A stretch of DNA of 8,864 nt from Limnoraphis robusta CS-951 (GCF_000972705.2 NZ_LATL02000161.1:1-8864); one strand, 5' to 3'; shown: positions 1 through 6,019, counted from the stretch's first letter. The notes: generated by a model not told the origin, from the letters alone. Numbers and translations: made by a program.

Positions 1-24
1 TTACAATACTATCAAAAAGATATT

Positions 25-64
25 TTGTCAAACATCTTTACAAATTTTAATAGTATGTTACATT
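25..64 (+). promoter_or_regulatory. Candidate hli promoter with HLR1-like (RpaB) motifs
   Basis: TTGTCA at 25-30 resembles a -35 box, and the stretch TAATAGTAT at 48-56 could supply a poor -10. Overlaying it are TTTACAAA (37-44) and GTTACATT (57-64), both fitting the HLR1 half-site (G/T)TTACA(A/T)(A/T). They sit exactly 20 bp apart, with a degenerate copy at 47-54 that restores the usual 10-bp period. A further TTACAATA opens the window. HLR1 is the site bound by RpaB, which controls cyanobacterial high-light genes. A site over the promoter would suit repression in low light. The site assignment is inference from motif shape. Confidence 0.4.
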
Positions 65-98
65 TAGATACAGATAGAAAAAATTTTAGGAGAAAGAT

Positions 99-311
99 AT
101 GACAAGTCGTGGTTATAGCATTGAAGAAGGTGGACGTCTGAACAACTTTGCAGTTGAGCCGAAAATGTACGTTGATGACACCCCGAAAACGGGCTTCACT
201 CAGTACGCAGAGAAGCTGAATGGACGTTTAGCAATGATTGGTTTTATCTCATTGATCAGTTTAGAAGCCATCACTGGACAAGGACTTGTAGAATGGTTAA
301 CCAGTCTGTAA
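99..311 (+). CDS. hli: High-light-inducible protein (HliA/HliB type, one-helix LHC-like)
   Basis: This is a 70-residue single-helix chlorophyll a/b-binding-like protein. Such proteins sit in the thylakoid membrane, bind chlorophyll and carotenoid, and protect photosystem II assembly intermediates from excess light. The diagnostic motif is at residues 38-49 ([12 protein letters not shown]), with E38, N41 and R43 as expected chlorophyll-ligand or helix-dimer residues. The hydrophobic helix runs on to about residue 60. The soluble N-terminal part (NNFAVEP, residues 15-21) and the length match the HliA/HliB subgroup. AGGAG at 88-92 lies 6 nt before the ATG, which fixes the start. The gene is monocistronic as far as can be seen, with hairpins downstream at 355 and 479. 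Assignment to the family is firm; the exact paralogue number is not. Confidence 0.96.
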   Translation: MTSRGYSIEEGGRLNNFAVEPKMYVDDTPKTGFTQYAEKLNGRLAMIGFISLISLEAITGQGLVEWLTSL

Positions 312-354
312 ATTCTCTGTAATTTCAATGCAGATGAATCATCAAAATATCAAC

Positions 355-397
355 AAGGGGGTGTCAGTCTCTAGGTTATTATCTAGAAACTCCCCTT
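355..397 (+). terminator. Composite hairpin downstream of hli (weak terminator candidate)
   Basis: AAGGGG (355-360) pairs with CCCCTT (392-397), and inside it TCTAG (370-374) pairs with CTAGA (383-387) around an 8-nt loop. Only a short T-run follows, so termination may be inefficient. It could equally stabilise the 3' end of the hli mRNA. Confidence 0.45.
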
Positions 398-478
398 TAG
401 ATAGAGTGAAAAAAATGATAAGTTGTTCATAATAGACGAAAAAAGCTACTTTTACAATAGAAGTTTTCTTAACTTATA

Positions 479-510
479 CTCAGAAAAACTTATATTTCTG
501 AGATTTTTTT
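479..510 (+). terminator. Strong Rho-independent-type terminator
   Basis: A perfect 8-bp stem, CTCAGAAA (479-486) with TTTCTGAG (495-502), encloses an 8-nt loop and is followed directly by A plus seven T residues. It reads on the plus strand only. It lies 168 nt beyond the hli stop, so it ends either read-through from hli or a separate short transcript. Confidence 0.75.
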
Positions 511-541
511 ATGAAAATGAAAAAATGAGTAGCAATTTTTG

Positions 542-558
542 ATCTTAATGTTTAAGAT
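542..558. promoter_or_regulatory. Perfect 7-3-7 inverted repeat, candidate operator
   Basis: ATCTTAA (542-548), spacer TGT, TTAAGAT (552-558). The dyad lies about 76 bp upstream of the candidate -10 box of the lipoprotein gene. Its size and symmetry suit a dimeric regulator. It does not match the NikR or Fur consensus that I know, so the regulator is unknown. A simple AT-rich hairpin is an alternative. Confidence 0.3.
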
Positions 559-592
559 ATTCAAGAGTTTGAGTAAAAGCTGTTTTAAAATG

Positions 593-639
593 CCCCTAGA
601 GGGGATTGTCAAGCTCGGCTTAAGCTTGTTTCCTATACT
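593..639 (+). promoter_or_regulatory. Candidate promoter region of the metal-transport operon
   Basis: TATACT at 634-639 matches the -10 consensus at five of six positions and would place the transcript start roughly 20-25 nt before the ATG at 669. No good -35 is present at normal spacing (TTGTCA at 606-611 is 22 bp away), suggesting a regulated or activator-dependent promoter. Two inverted repeats lie just upstream: CCCCTAGAGGGG (593-604) and CAAGCT/AGCTTG (610-615 with 623-628). Both could be protein sites. Confidence 0.35.
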
Positions 640-668
640 ATTAGAAAGTCCGTAATCTAGCATCAGGG

Positions 669-1544
669 ATGAAAAAACAGTTAGTCACCTTTGGAAGTTT
701 AGTTTTTTTGGTTTCAGGAGTCCTGTTGGGTTGTTCTCAAACCCCAACCCCAGAAGCCGGACAACCGCAAACAGAAGCTACCTCAGAAATTCTCGCTCCT
801 ACAGGCGAAGTGGGTACGATGCAGTTTCGAGCCAATGGAGAAGATTTTGTTCGTCAAGGCTTCACAACTAAAGACGGTTGGCAAGTCAACTTTGATCACA
901 TTTATGTCAACATTTCCGACGCCACAGCCTACGAAACCTTTACCCCCTACGATGCGGAAGCCGGAGGCGAACCCCAAGCCAAACAAACCATTAGTTTAGT
1001 CGTAGAGAAAACCGTTGACTTAGCCGCAGGCGGCGAGGATGCGGAAACCATTCTCGTCAACGAAGTCCCAGCACCTCCGGGCCGATATAACGCTTTGTCT
1101 TGGAAGATGAATAAAGCCCAAGAAGGGCCAGCCGCAGGCTACACAATGGTTATGCAGGGAACGGCAACAAAGGGTGGCCAAACAGTGCCTTTTACGCTGA
1201 AACTTGACCAAGAATTAGCTTTTACTTGTGGAGATTTTGTCGGAGAAAATCGTAAAGGCATTCTGCAACCGGGAGAAACTGCACAGTTAGAAGCAACTTT
1301 CCACTTTGATCATTTATTTGGAGATGCTGAAGCCCCGGCTAATGATGAGACTAATACAGGGGCTTTAGGCTTTGAACCGTTAGCAAAAGCCGCTAAAGGA
1401 TCTTCATTAGATGCCGATTTGGCCACGCTAAAACAGCAACTTTCTTCGGAAGAATATAAGAAACTGATCGCCATTTTGCCGAGTTTGGGTCATGTTGGTG
1501 AAGGTCACTGCAAAGAAACTCAGCTTACCGCTCAAAATAATTGA
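669..1544 (+). CDS. Exported lipoprotein of unknown function, possibly metal-binding
   Basis: A 291-residue protein I cannot assign to a named family. Residues 1-21 form a lipoprotein signal with lipobox LLGC, and C22 would be lipidated. A linker rich in P, T, E and Q (23-48) precedes a probable beta-rich domain. It carries H77, H212 and H215 (the FHFDHLFGD stretch at 211-219) and a C-terminal HVGEGHC (275-281). C187 and C281 could form a disulphide. The histidines suggest a periplasmic metal site, which fits the importer genes that follow. The mid-region is loosely reminiscent of DUF4382 or MbnP-like beta-sandwich proteins, but this is an impression only. The ATG is chosen because it yields the signal peptide; an AGGG abuts the ATG directly, so there is no properly spaced Shine-Dalgarno. 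The next gene begins 110 nt downstream on the same strand. Confidence 0.85.
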   Translation: MKKQLVTFGSLVFLVSGVLLGCSQTPTPEAGQPQTEATSEILAPTGEVGTMQFRANGEDFVRQGFTTKDGWQVNFDHIYVNISDATAYETFTPYDAEAGGEPQAKQTISLVVEKTVDLAAGGEDAETILVNEVPAPPGRYNALSWKMNKAQEGPAAGYTMVMQGTATKGGQTVPFTLKLDQELAFTCGDFVGENRKGILQPGETAQLEATFHFDHLFGDAEAPANDETNTGALGFEPLAKAAKGSSLDADLATLKQQLSSEEYKKLIAILPSLGHVGEGHCKETQLTAQNN

Positions 1545-1660
1545 GAATCAACAAGTGATGGCAAGGAAGTAAGCCTTAAGGAGTTAACCTTGAAAAGTTG
1601 CAACAAACCAACATTAAAACACCAGAAAGTTCATCATGCTAGATGTAGGAGAGAATGAAC

Positions 1661-2212
1661 ATGAAATGGCAATTAATTCTCGGCTTAGTGCTATTTTCGA
1701 GTTTAGGTTTATCGGAAAAAGCCTTAGCTCATGGCGTTAAAATTGAACACAATACCACTCAAGCGATTGAGATCAACGCCAAATATGACACGGGTGCGCC
1801 CTTAGAAAATGCTCAAGTTACGGTTTATGCACCTGATGACCCGACAACGCCTTGGAAGCAGGGAACAACGGACAATCAGGGGAATTTTATGTTTACCCCT
1901 GATCCCTCTAAAATTGGGTATTGGGAAGTAAAAGTGCGGCAAGCAGGGCATGGGGGTTTGATTAGTATTGCAGTAGGAAACAATACAAATAATTCTCAAG
2001 TTTCTGCTGCTCAACCAACTGAAAATAAAAACGAACAGAGTTCTTTTTATTCAAAAACAAGTCAAGGATTAAGTCCCATTCAGAAAGGGTTAATGATTGG
2101 CTCGATCCTGTGGGGATGTGTGGGAACGGCTTTATTTTTCTCCAAACTAAATCTCAAACATTCACCCGTTGAGGATACCCCAAATGTTCGACAACAAGAA
2201 TCAGAAAGCTAA
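1661..2212 (+). CDS. Membrane-anchored periplasmic accessory protein, NikL/CbiL-like
   Basis: This is a likely accessory subunit of the Ni/Co importer encoded next door. An ATG six bases upstream (1655) is in frame, but AGGAG at 1647-1651 lies 9 nt from ATG 1661 and only 3 nt from 1655, so 1661 (183 residues) is preferred. A signal peptide ends ALA, giving a mature protein that begins HGVKIEH, so a histidine is exposed at the new N-terminus. A carboxypeptidase-regulatory-like or DUF4198-like beta-sandwich follows: the GAPLENAQVTVY, TTDNQGNF and GYWEVKV stretches lie between about residues 45 and 92 of the shorter form. After it come an AGHGG motif, a polar linker and one transmembrane helix near residues 143-161. 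NikK/NikL proteins of similar build replace CbiN in many Ni/Co ECF operons. Fold and topology are clear; metal handling is inferred. Confidence 0.85.
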   Translation: MKWQLILGLVLFSSLGLSEKALAHGVKIEHNTTQAIEINAKYDTGAPLENAQVTVYAPDDPTTPWKQGTTDNQGNFMFTPDPSKIGYWEVKVRQAGHGGLISIAVGNNTNNSQVSAAQPTENKNEQSSFYSKTSQGLSPIQKGLMIGSILWGCVGTALFFSKLNLKHSPVEDTPNVRQQESES

Positions 2213-2242
2213 ATCAGAAGAATAAATTAATCGTATAATCTC

Positions 2243-2887
2243 ATGCACATTTCAGAGGGAATTCTCCCGGCTCAAGTCTGCATTGGAGGATATGCGATCG
2301 CGGGTTTAGCGACGTGGTATTCTCTGAAACAGATTAATAGACAAAATAATCCGACTGATGGAGTCCCAAAAGCTGCTTTATTGACGGCTGCTTTCTTTGT
2401 TTCCTCTAGTATTCACATTCCTATTCCTCCCGCGAGTGTTCATTTAGTTCTGAATGGTTTATTAGGTGCAGTATTAGGTTATTATGCGTTTCCGGCGATT
2501 TTAATTGGTCTATTGTTTCAAGCCGTGATGTTTGGACATGGAGGGCTAACAACACTAGGAATTAACGCCATCATTATGGGTGTTCCCGCGATCGTTGCCG
2601 CTCAAATTTTTCAGTTTCGCAACAGCATCGGACATCGACTGAAACCGACTGTTTCCCTGAATCTTTTTGGATTTTTAGCGGGTGCAGCAGGTTTAGGACT
2701 TGCAGCTTTGCTATTTTTTGGGTTAACCATTACAAATATTCCTTCAGGTTTTGATGCTCAAGCTGAACAAACTGCTATTTTGGCGTTAATGTTTGCTCAT
2801 ATTCCATTGATGGGAATAGAGGGCGTTTTTACTGCAATGGTGGTTAGCTTTTTACAACGAGTTAAACCCGAACTTTTACCCAGTTAG
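2243..2887 (+). CDS. cbiM: CbiM/NikM: substrate-binding membrane subunit of a Co/Ni ECF transporter
   Basis: This is the S-component that captures Co2+ or Ni2+ and passes it across the cytoplasmic membrane, driven by CbiQ and CbiO. The protein starts MHISEGILP, the family hallmark. In the solved NikM structure the N-terminal amine, His2 and a later His coordinate the metal, and here His2 and H67 (within SIHIPIPPASVHLVLNG, 56-72) are in place, as is H58. About six hydrophobic helices follow, including the HGGLTTLGIN segment. At 214 residues it is a stand-alone M subunit with no fused N domain. The start is fixed because an in-frame TAA lies at 2228-2230 and there is no other ATG, although no good Shine-Dalgarno is present. 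The gap from the preceding gene is 30 nt, and AGGA for the next gene overlaps its stop. Confidence 0.96.
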   Translation: MHISEGILPAQVCIGGYAIAGLATWYSLKQINRQNNPTDGVPKAALLTAAFFVSSSIHIPIPPASVHLVLNGLLGAVLGYYAFPAILIGLLFQAVMFGHGGLTTLGINAIIMGVPAIVAAQIFQFRNSIGHRLKPTVSLNLFGFLAGAAGLGLAALLFFGLTITNIPSGFDAQAEQTAILALMFAHIPLMGIEGVFTAMVVSFLQRVKPELLPS

Positions 2888-2895
2888 GATAAAGC

Positions 2896-3660
2896 ATGAG
2901 ATTGGCACTGGATGAGTATGCACACCTCAATTCACCGATTCATCGTTGGCATCCGCAGTATAAACTGATCGGGTTATTTGCTTTAATGTTTGCATTTGCT
3001 ACCGTTGAAGATGTGCGTTTACTTCCGGTGATATTAACCCTGACAGCTCTTTTATATCTATTGTCGCGATTGCCGTTATCTTTTCTGCTCATTCGATTAC
3101 GTTATCCAGGTATTTTTTTGTTGGGTCTTATCGCCGTATTACCTTTTTTTTCCGGTCAAACCATTCTCTGGCAATGGGGAATAATTACCTTACGACAAGA
3201 GGGACTTTTAGCCATTGTTTTGATTGTTGGTCGGTTTTTAGCTATTTTTATCACGGGTTTGGTTCTGTTTGGTACGGGTTCGTTTTTGAACCTAATTAAA
3301 GCCATGCGATCGCTCGGTTTATCTCCCATTTTAGCCGATATGATGTTGTTATCTTATCGCTATTTATTTGAACTGGCTTATCAACTGAATACCATGCAAC
3401 GGGCTACCCGACTGCGAGGTTTTCAACCGACAAAATTGAGTAGGCGAAATATGGAAGTCTACGCAGCTTTAGCGGGAAGTTTGCTGGTTCGGAGCTATCA
3501 ACAATCTCAGGAGATTTACAAAGCTATGCAATTGCGGGGATATGGTGCGTCTATGAAATCTCATCGTTCAAAAGGGAGTTTAGATGTTTACAGTGCGATC
3601 GCTTTAATGATCAGTTTAGGAATCGTCGGTGGACTGATTACATTAGAAATTTTATTATGA
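2896..3660 (+). CDS. cbiQ: CbiQ: transmembrane coupling (T) subunit of the Co/Ni ECF transporter
   Basis: A 254-residue integral membrane protein that links the metal-binding CbiM to the ATPase CbiO. Hydrophobic segments cover roughly residues 23-58, 63-85, 103-127 and 233-252. Between them the cytoplasmic coupling helices carry the two family signatures with an Arg-Gly pair: TRLRGFQP (171-178) and MQLRGYG (211-217). An RG pair of this kind docks onto the ATPase dimer. AGGA at 2886-2889, overlapping the cbiM stop, is a suitable ribosome site. The stop TGA overlaps the ATG of cbiO in an ATGA, so the two are translationally coupled. Two HIP1 octamers lie within the gene, at 3306 and 3595. Confidence 0.96.
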   Translation: MRLALDEYAHLNSPIHRWHPQYKLIGLFALMFAFATVEDVRLLPVILTLTALLYLLSRLPLSFLLIRLRYPGIFLLGLIAVLPFFSGQTILWQWGIITLRQEGLLAIVLIVGRFLAIFITGLVLFGTGSFLNLIKAMRSLGLSPILADMMLLSYRYLFELAYQLNTMQRATRLRGFQPTKLSRRNMEVYAALAGSLLVRSYQQSQEIYKAMQLRGYGASMKSHRSKGSLDVYSAIALMISLGIVGGLITLEILL

Positions 3661-4454
3661 ATTTAGAGGAATATCAAACCTTGAGTCATACAACACCCGA
3701 ACAACTACATCATTCTTCGAGAGAATTGGCAACTGACAAAAGGGGAATTGTTGTTCAAAATTTGGTCTTTAGTTATCCGAATCAAGATCCCGTTTTGCAG
3801 GATATTTCCTTTACCCTTAGCCCCGGCGAACAAATTGCCCTACTCGGAAAAACGGGAACTGGAAAAAGTACCTTGATGGAAAATTTGGTTGGGTTAAAAC
3901 AACCAAAATCTGGTACAATATGGATACAAGGAATATCTCTAGAACCGAAAAATTTATTTCAAGTGCGGCGTCATATTGGATTTGGTTTTCAAGAACCGAA
4001 TGATCAACTCTTTATGCCCACGATTTTAGAAGATGTGATTTTTGGGCCTTGTAATTATGGCGTTTCCCCAGAAGAAGCCCAAGAACAAGCCTATCAACTG
4101 TTAGCCGATTTTGGACTCGCAGATGTCACGAACCGTCCCGTACATGAACTTTCTGGGGGACAAAAACGGTTAGCGGCGTTGGCGGCAATTTTGGCCTTGA
4201 ACCCTTCGATTTTGATTTTGGACGAACCAACGAATGGCCTTGATCCTTGGTGGCGTCGTCATCTGGCTGAGATTTTACCCGAATTACCCGTAGAAGTGCT
4301 GTTAATTGCGTCTCATGATCTCAACTGGGTTAGGAGAGTCACCCAACGCGCAATGGTGCTACAACAGGGTAAAATTTTAGTAGATATGCCAACCGAACAA
4401 TTGCTGCAAGATTCCTCGGTGTTAGAAAGCTGTGGCTTACCGTTAGATTATTAA
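3657..4454 (+). CDS. cbiO: CbiO: ATPase subunit of the Co/Ni ECF transporter
   Basis: A 265-residue ABC ATPase that powers metal uptake at the inner face of the membrane. All catalytic motifs are intact: Walker A GKTGTGKST (64-72), Q-loop in FQEPNDQLF (Q112), signature LSGGQ (165-169), Walker B ILILDE (185-190, E190 catalytic), D-loop NGLD (193-196) and switch H220. The conserved core begins near residue 31 (IVVQNLVFSYP). The first 30 residues, EEYQTLSHTTPEQLHHSS and onward, are a polar extension not usual for CbiO. The ATG is nevertheless supported because it overlaps the cbiQ stop. A later non-ATG start just before the core cannot be excluded. No clear terminator follows; the next gene starts 175 nt on. 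Confidence 0.95.
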   Translation: MNLEEYQTLSHTTPEQLHHSSRELATDKRGIVVQNLVFSYPNQDPVLQDISFTLSPGEQIALLGKTGTGKSTLMENLVGLKQPKSGTIWIQGISLEPKNLFQVRRHIGFGFQEPNDQLFMPTILEDVIFGPCNYGVSPEEAQEQAYQLLADFGLADVTNRPVHELSGGQKRLAALAAILALNPSILILDEPTNGLDPWWRRHLAEILPELPVEVLLIASHDLNWVRRVTQRAMVLQQGKILVDMPTEQLLQDSSVLESCGLPLDY

Positions 4455-4564
4455 GGCTATCTTAATTTGTAAATAGGTGATTGTGCTGATGTCCAATTTG
4501 AGAAGTTTACAAATAACGAAAATAACTAGCGATCACAGCTAAAAGACTGCTAATCTTGTCTCTA

Positions 4565-4574
4565 CTGCTAGCAG
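4565..4574. repeat. Perfect 10-bp palindrome upstream of the CAAD gene
   Basis: CTGCTAGCAG lies about 56 bp before the CAAD start. It is a full palindrome with no loop, so a protein-binding site is more likely than a hairpin, though it could be chance. A TTGTCT at 4556-4561 and TAATGA at 4577-4582 straddle it and could form a poor promoter with short (15-bp) spacing. Confidence 0.25.
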
Positions 4575-4629
4575 GATAATGATTCTGCTGGTTTATCATT
4601 ATGTTTTGATGTCATCTCAGGAGGCTAAT

Positions 4630-5052
4630 ATGCCCGATCCTAAAATAGAAACCACAACAACCCCTTCTTCTGTCGAAGTGAAAACTACATCTGTAGACCC
4701 CTTGACACAAGCTACACTTGACGAACAGACAACGATGACTCAGTTTGACGAAATCAAAGCCAAAGTCGTTGAAGTCCTCGCTGAATTGCCTGCTTACGTC
4801 TCAGGTTTCTTCGGGGAATACCAGAAACCGATCATCACAATTTTGCTGATTATAGCGGCAATTGTGTCTGTGAGAGTTCTGTTTGCAGTGATTGATGCCC
4901 TCAATGATATTCCTTTACTTGCACCAACCTTTGAGTTAATTGGTATGGGATATTCGGCTTGGTTTATCTATCGCTATTTGTTGCGGGCTTCCAACCGTCA
5001 AGAATTGTCCCAAGAAATTCAAGCTTTCTGGGAACAAATTAGCGGAAAATAG
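4630..5052 (+). CDS. CAAD-domain membrane protein (CURT1-like)
   Basis: A 140-residue protein with the CAAD domain, the membrane module found alone or appended to some cyanobacterial aminoacyl-tRNA synthetases and related to plant CURT1 thylakoid-curvature proteins. Layout: a Thr/Ser/Glu-rich acidic tail (1-35), an amphipathic helix (about 36-62), transmembrane helix 1 (67-90), a short turn (LNDIP), transmembrane helix 2 (95-118) and a second amphipathic helix (122-138). This hairpin-with-amphipathic-ends form is what would bend or tether thylakoid membranes. Longer in-frame starts exist at 4579 and 4609, but AGGAGG at 4619-4624 sits 5 nt before the ATG at 4630 and decides the start. It is probably its own transcription unit, closed by the terminator at 5101-5136. 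Its role here is inferred from the family. Confidence 0.9.
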   Translation: MPDPKIETTTTPSSVEVKTTSVDPLTQATLDEQTTMTQFDEIKAKVVEVLAELPAYVSGFFGEYQKPIITILLIIAAIVSVRVLFAVIDALNDIPLLAPTFELIGMGYSAWFIYRYLLRASNRQELSQEIQAFWEQISGK

Positions 5053-5100
5053 TTCTCATCCCTTATTATTTCGACGGTTTGGAATCACAAACTCTATTTT

Positions 5101-5136
5101 AAATCTCCATCTTGATCAAAAGGGTGGGGATTTTTT
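5101..5136 (+). terminator. Strong terminator of the CAAD gene
   Basis: Positions 5101-5113 pair with 5121-5133 as a 13-bp stem containing several G-U pairs, around a 7-nt loop. A run of six T residues covers 5131-5136. It lies 48 nt beyond the CAAD stop and stops transcription heading into the opposing xis genes. Confidence 0.8.
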
Positions 5137-5142
5137 ACAGTC

Positions 5143-5171
5143 AAAAAAACACCAAGAGTAAATCTTAGTGT
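5143..5171 (-). terminator. Minus-strand terminator for the kinase-xisH-xisI unit
   Basis: ACACCAAGA (5149-5157) and TCTTAGTGT (5163-5171) form a 9-bp stem with one mismatch and a 5-nt loop. The A-run at 5143-5149 becomes a U-run after the hairpin when read on the minus strand. It is about 100 nt past the xisI stop and lies back to back with the plus-strand terminator, as expected between convergent genes. Confidence 0.6.
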
Positions 5172-5187
5172 CTTTGTGTCTTCGTGG
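5164..5187. repeat. Three tandem 8-mers CTTNGTGK (dispersed 'NHEDTK'-type repeat)
   Basis: CTTAGTGT, CTTTGTGT and CTTCGTGG follow each other without gaps, then TTAA. Read on the minus strand this is the 'accacgaagacacaaagacac' type of sequence, which from memory recurs in intergenic DNA of many cyanobacteria and other bacteria. Copy number in this genome cannot be judged from one window. Confidence 0.6.
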
Positions 5188-5273
5188 TTAATTTCTTCAT
5201 AAAACATTTGATTCTCTCCGGGTTGATCTCTTAATATTCCAAATCTTATGAAATCAAGGCTTTAAAATCTCCA

Positions 5274-5615
5274 TCACATTGTTGCAAACTCCGTAAACTT
5301 TCGTTCTTCCGGTGGATAAAACGCTAAAACAATATCTTCTTTAGGAACTCCTAAATTTAAGAGTTCAGTCACAATTCCTTCCTCTGTCCAATCTTGTTCA
5401 ATATAAATCTTCTCATTTTTGATCCGGATATGAACTTGAATATGTCTAGTTTGTTTTTTTCCTTCCCACCCTAAAAACAACCATATATAGTGATTATGTT
5501 GATCATCAAACACTAAGCAACTTTCATCAGTAAGATTTGATGAGTCAGAAACCCAGTCATGGTATTCTGTCAAAATTCGTTTAATGAAAGTGCGATATCG
5601 TTCTAGTTTATCCAT
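5274..5615 (-). CDS. xisI: XisI family protein (fdxN-element excision controlling factor)
   Basis: 113 residues, the normal length for XisI. Family features visible are the MDKLERYR start, a FDDQHNHYIWLFLGW core (36-50), HIRIKNEKIYIEQDWTEEGI (62-81), the GVPKEDIVLAFYPPEER block (89-105) and a FTEFA end. In Anabaena, XisH and XisI act with the recombinase XisF to excise the fdxN element. Most cyanobacterial copies occur without that element, so the general role is unknown. GAGGA at 5625-5629 (minus) lies 9 nt before the ATG. The start overlaps the end of xisH by 13 bp, which fits translational coupling and a stoichiometric partner. Identification is firm; the excision role is doubtful here because no recombinase or element border is visible. 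Confidence 0.93.
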   Translation of the reverse strand: MDKLERYRTFIKRILTEYHDWVSDSSNLTDESCLVFDDQHNHYIWLFLGWEGKKQTRHIQVHIRIKNEKIYIEQDWTEEGIVTELLNLGVPKEDIVLAFYPPEERKFTEFATM

Positions 5616-6019
5616 TGCAAGATTTCCTCAAGTTCTATACTAAAAACAATTAAGAGTATCTGGTTTATTTGAACAACCTCTTGAATAGAGTCTCGTTTAA
5701 AGAAGTTTTCATAAATGCTTTCTTTAATTGCTAGATAAATTTGATAGTCTGGGGCTGTTAAATTAATTAAATTACGATATAAAATATATTGACCTAGAGC
5801 ATTTTCAAAATCTCTCATGGGCGAGGGACTAATGAAACTTTTGATTTCAACGACAATTTTATAGCCACTTCGTTCAGCAGAAATAGGACGTTCAGCCGCT
5901 AAATCAGCAAATAACTCTGCATCTTTATAGAGAATTTTATAAGGATCGGCTGTAATTGTCCAACCCTCTTTAATTAAAGCATTTTTTACCGCATTATGGT
6001 AAATATCTCTAGCAGGCAT
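5603..6019 (-). CDS. xisH: XisH family protein, PD-(D/E)XK nuclease-like fold
   Basis: 138 residues, full length for XisH. It begins MPARDIYHNAVKNALIKEGW, typical of the family. The sequence shows a restriction-endonuclease-like signature: D39 in LFADLAAERP, then E58-x-K60 in YKIVVEIKSF, and a downstream Q77 in LGQYILYR. These are the expected metal and catalytic positions of a PD-(D/E)XK core, so nuclease activity or DNA binding is plausible although, to my knowledge, undemonstrated. AGGAGG at 6023-6028 (minus) lies 3 nt before the ATG, inside the coding sequence of the upstream gene, whose stop overlaps this start by 11 bp. xisI follows with a 13-bp overlap. An XisH/XisI pair acting like a toxin-antitoxin or a DNA-mobility module is inference. 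Confidence 0.93.
   Translation of the reverse strand: MPARDIYHNAVKNALIKEGWTITADPYKILYKDAELFADLAAERPISAERSGYKIVVEIKSFISPSPMRDFENALGQYILYRNLINLTAPDYQIYLAIKESIYENFFKRDSIQEVVQINQILLIVFSIELEEILQWIN

Larger units (their letters stand above)
312..668. other. 357-bp intergenic region without a convincing gene
   Basis: No open frame here has both a Shine-Dalgarno sequence and a recognisable product. It holds a composite hairpin at 355-397, a strong intrinsic terminator at 479-510, a perfect 7-3-7 dyad at 542-558, two adjacent short inverted repeats (593-604 and 610-628) and a candidate -10 box at 634-639. The region therefore looks like the 3' end of the hli transcription unit followed by the control region of the metal-transport operon. 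A small RNA ending at the second terminator is possible. Confidence 0.7.

Noticed and set aside
548..655. A 35-codon open frame with a hydrophobic C-terminal half just before the lipoprotein gene
   Set aside because: It has no Shine-Dalgarno, covers the promoter-like TATACT and the dyads, and resembles nothing I know. Kept only as a remote leader-peptide possibility.
1545..1654. Possible cobalamin riboswitch between the lipoprotein and NikL-like genes
   Set aside because: The gap is only 110 nt, too short for the full aptamer, and I see no B12-box (GCCACTG-like) sequence.
783..2014. Minus-strand open frames opposite the lipoprotein and NikL-like genes
   Set aside because: They are antisense to well-supported exported proteins, Cys/His/Arg-biased in the manner of shadow frames, and have no ribosome sites.
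2234..2239. A perfect TATAAT box just before cbiM
   Set aside because: It is 3 nt from the ATG, so a start from it would fall inside the gene, and there is no -35 at 17 bp. Chance in AT-rich DNA is likelier.
4940..5161. A 73-codon frame overlapping the CAAD gene end
   Set aside because: It runs out of frame through the CAAD gene and then across the strong terminator, so it would be poorly transcribed and has no recognisable product.
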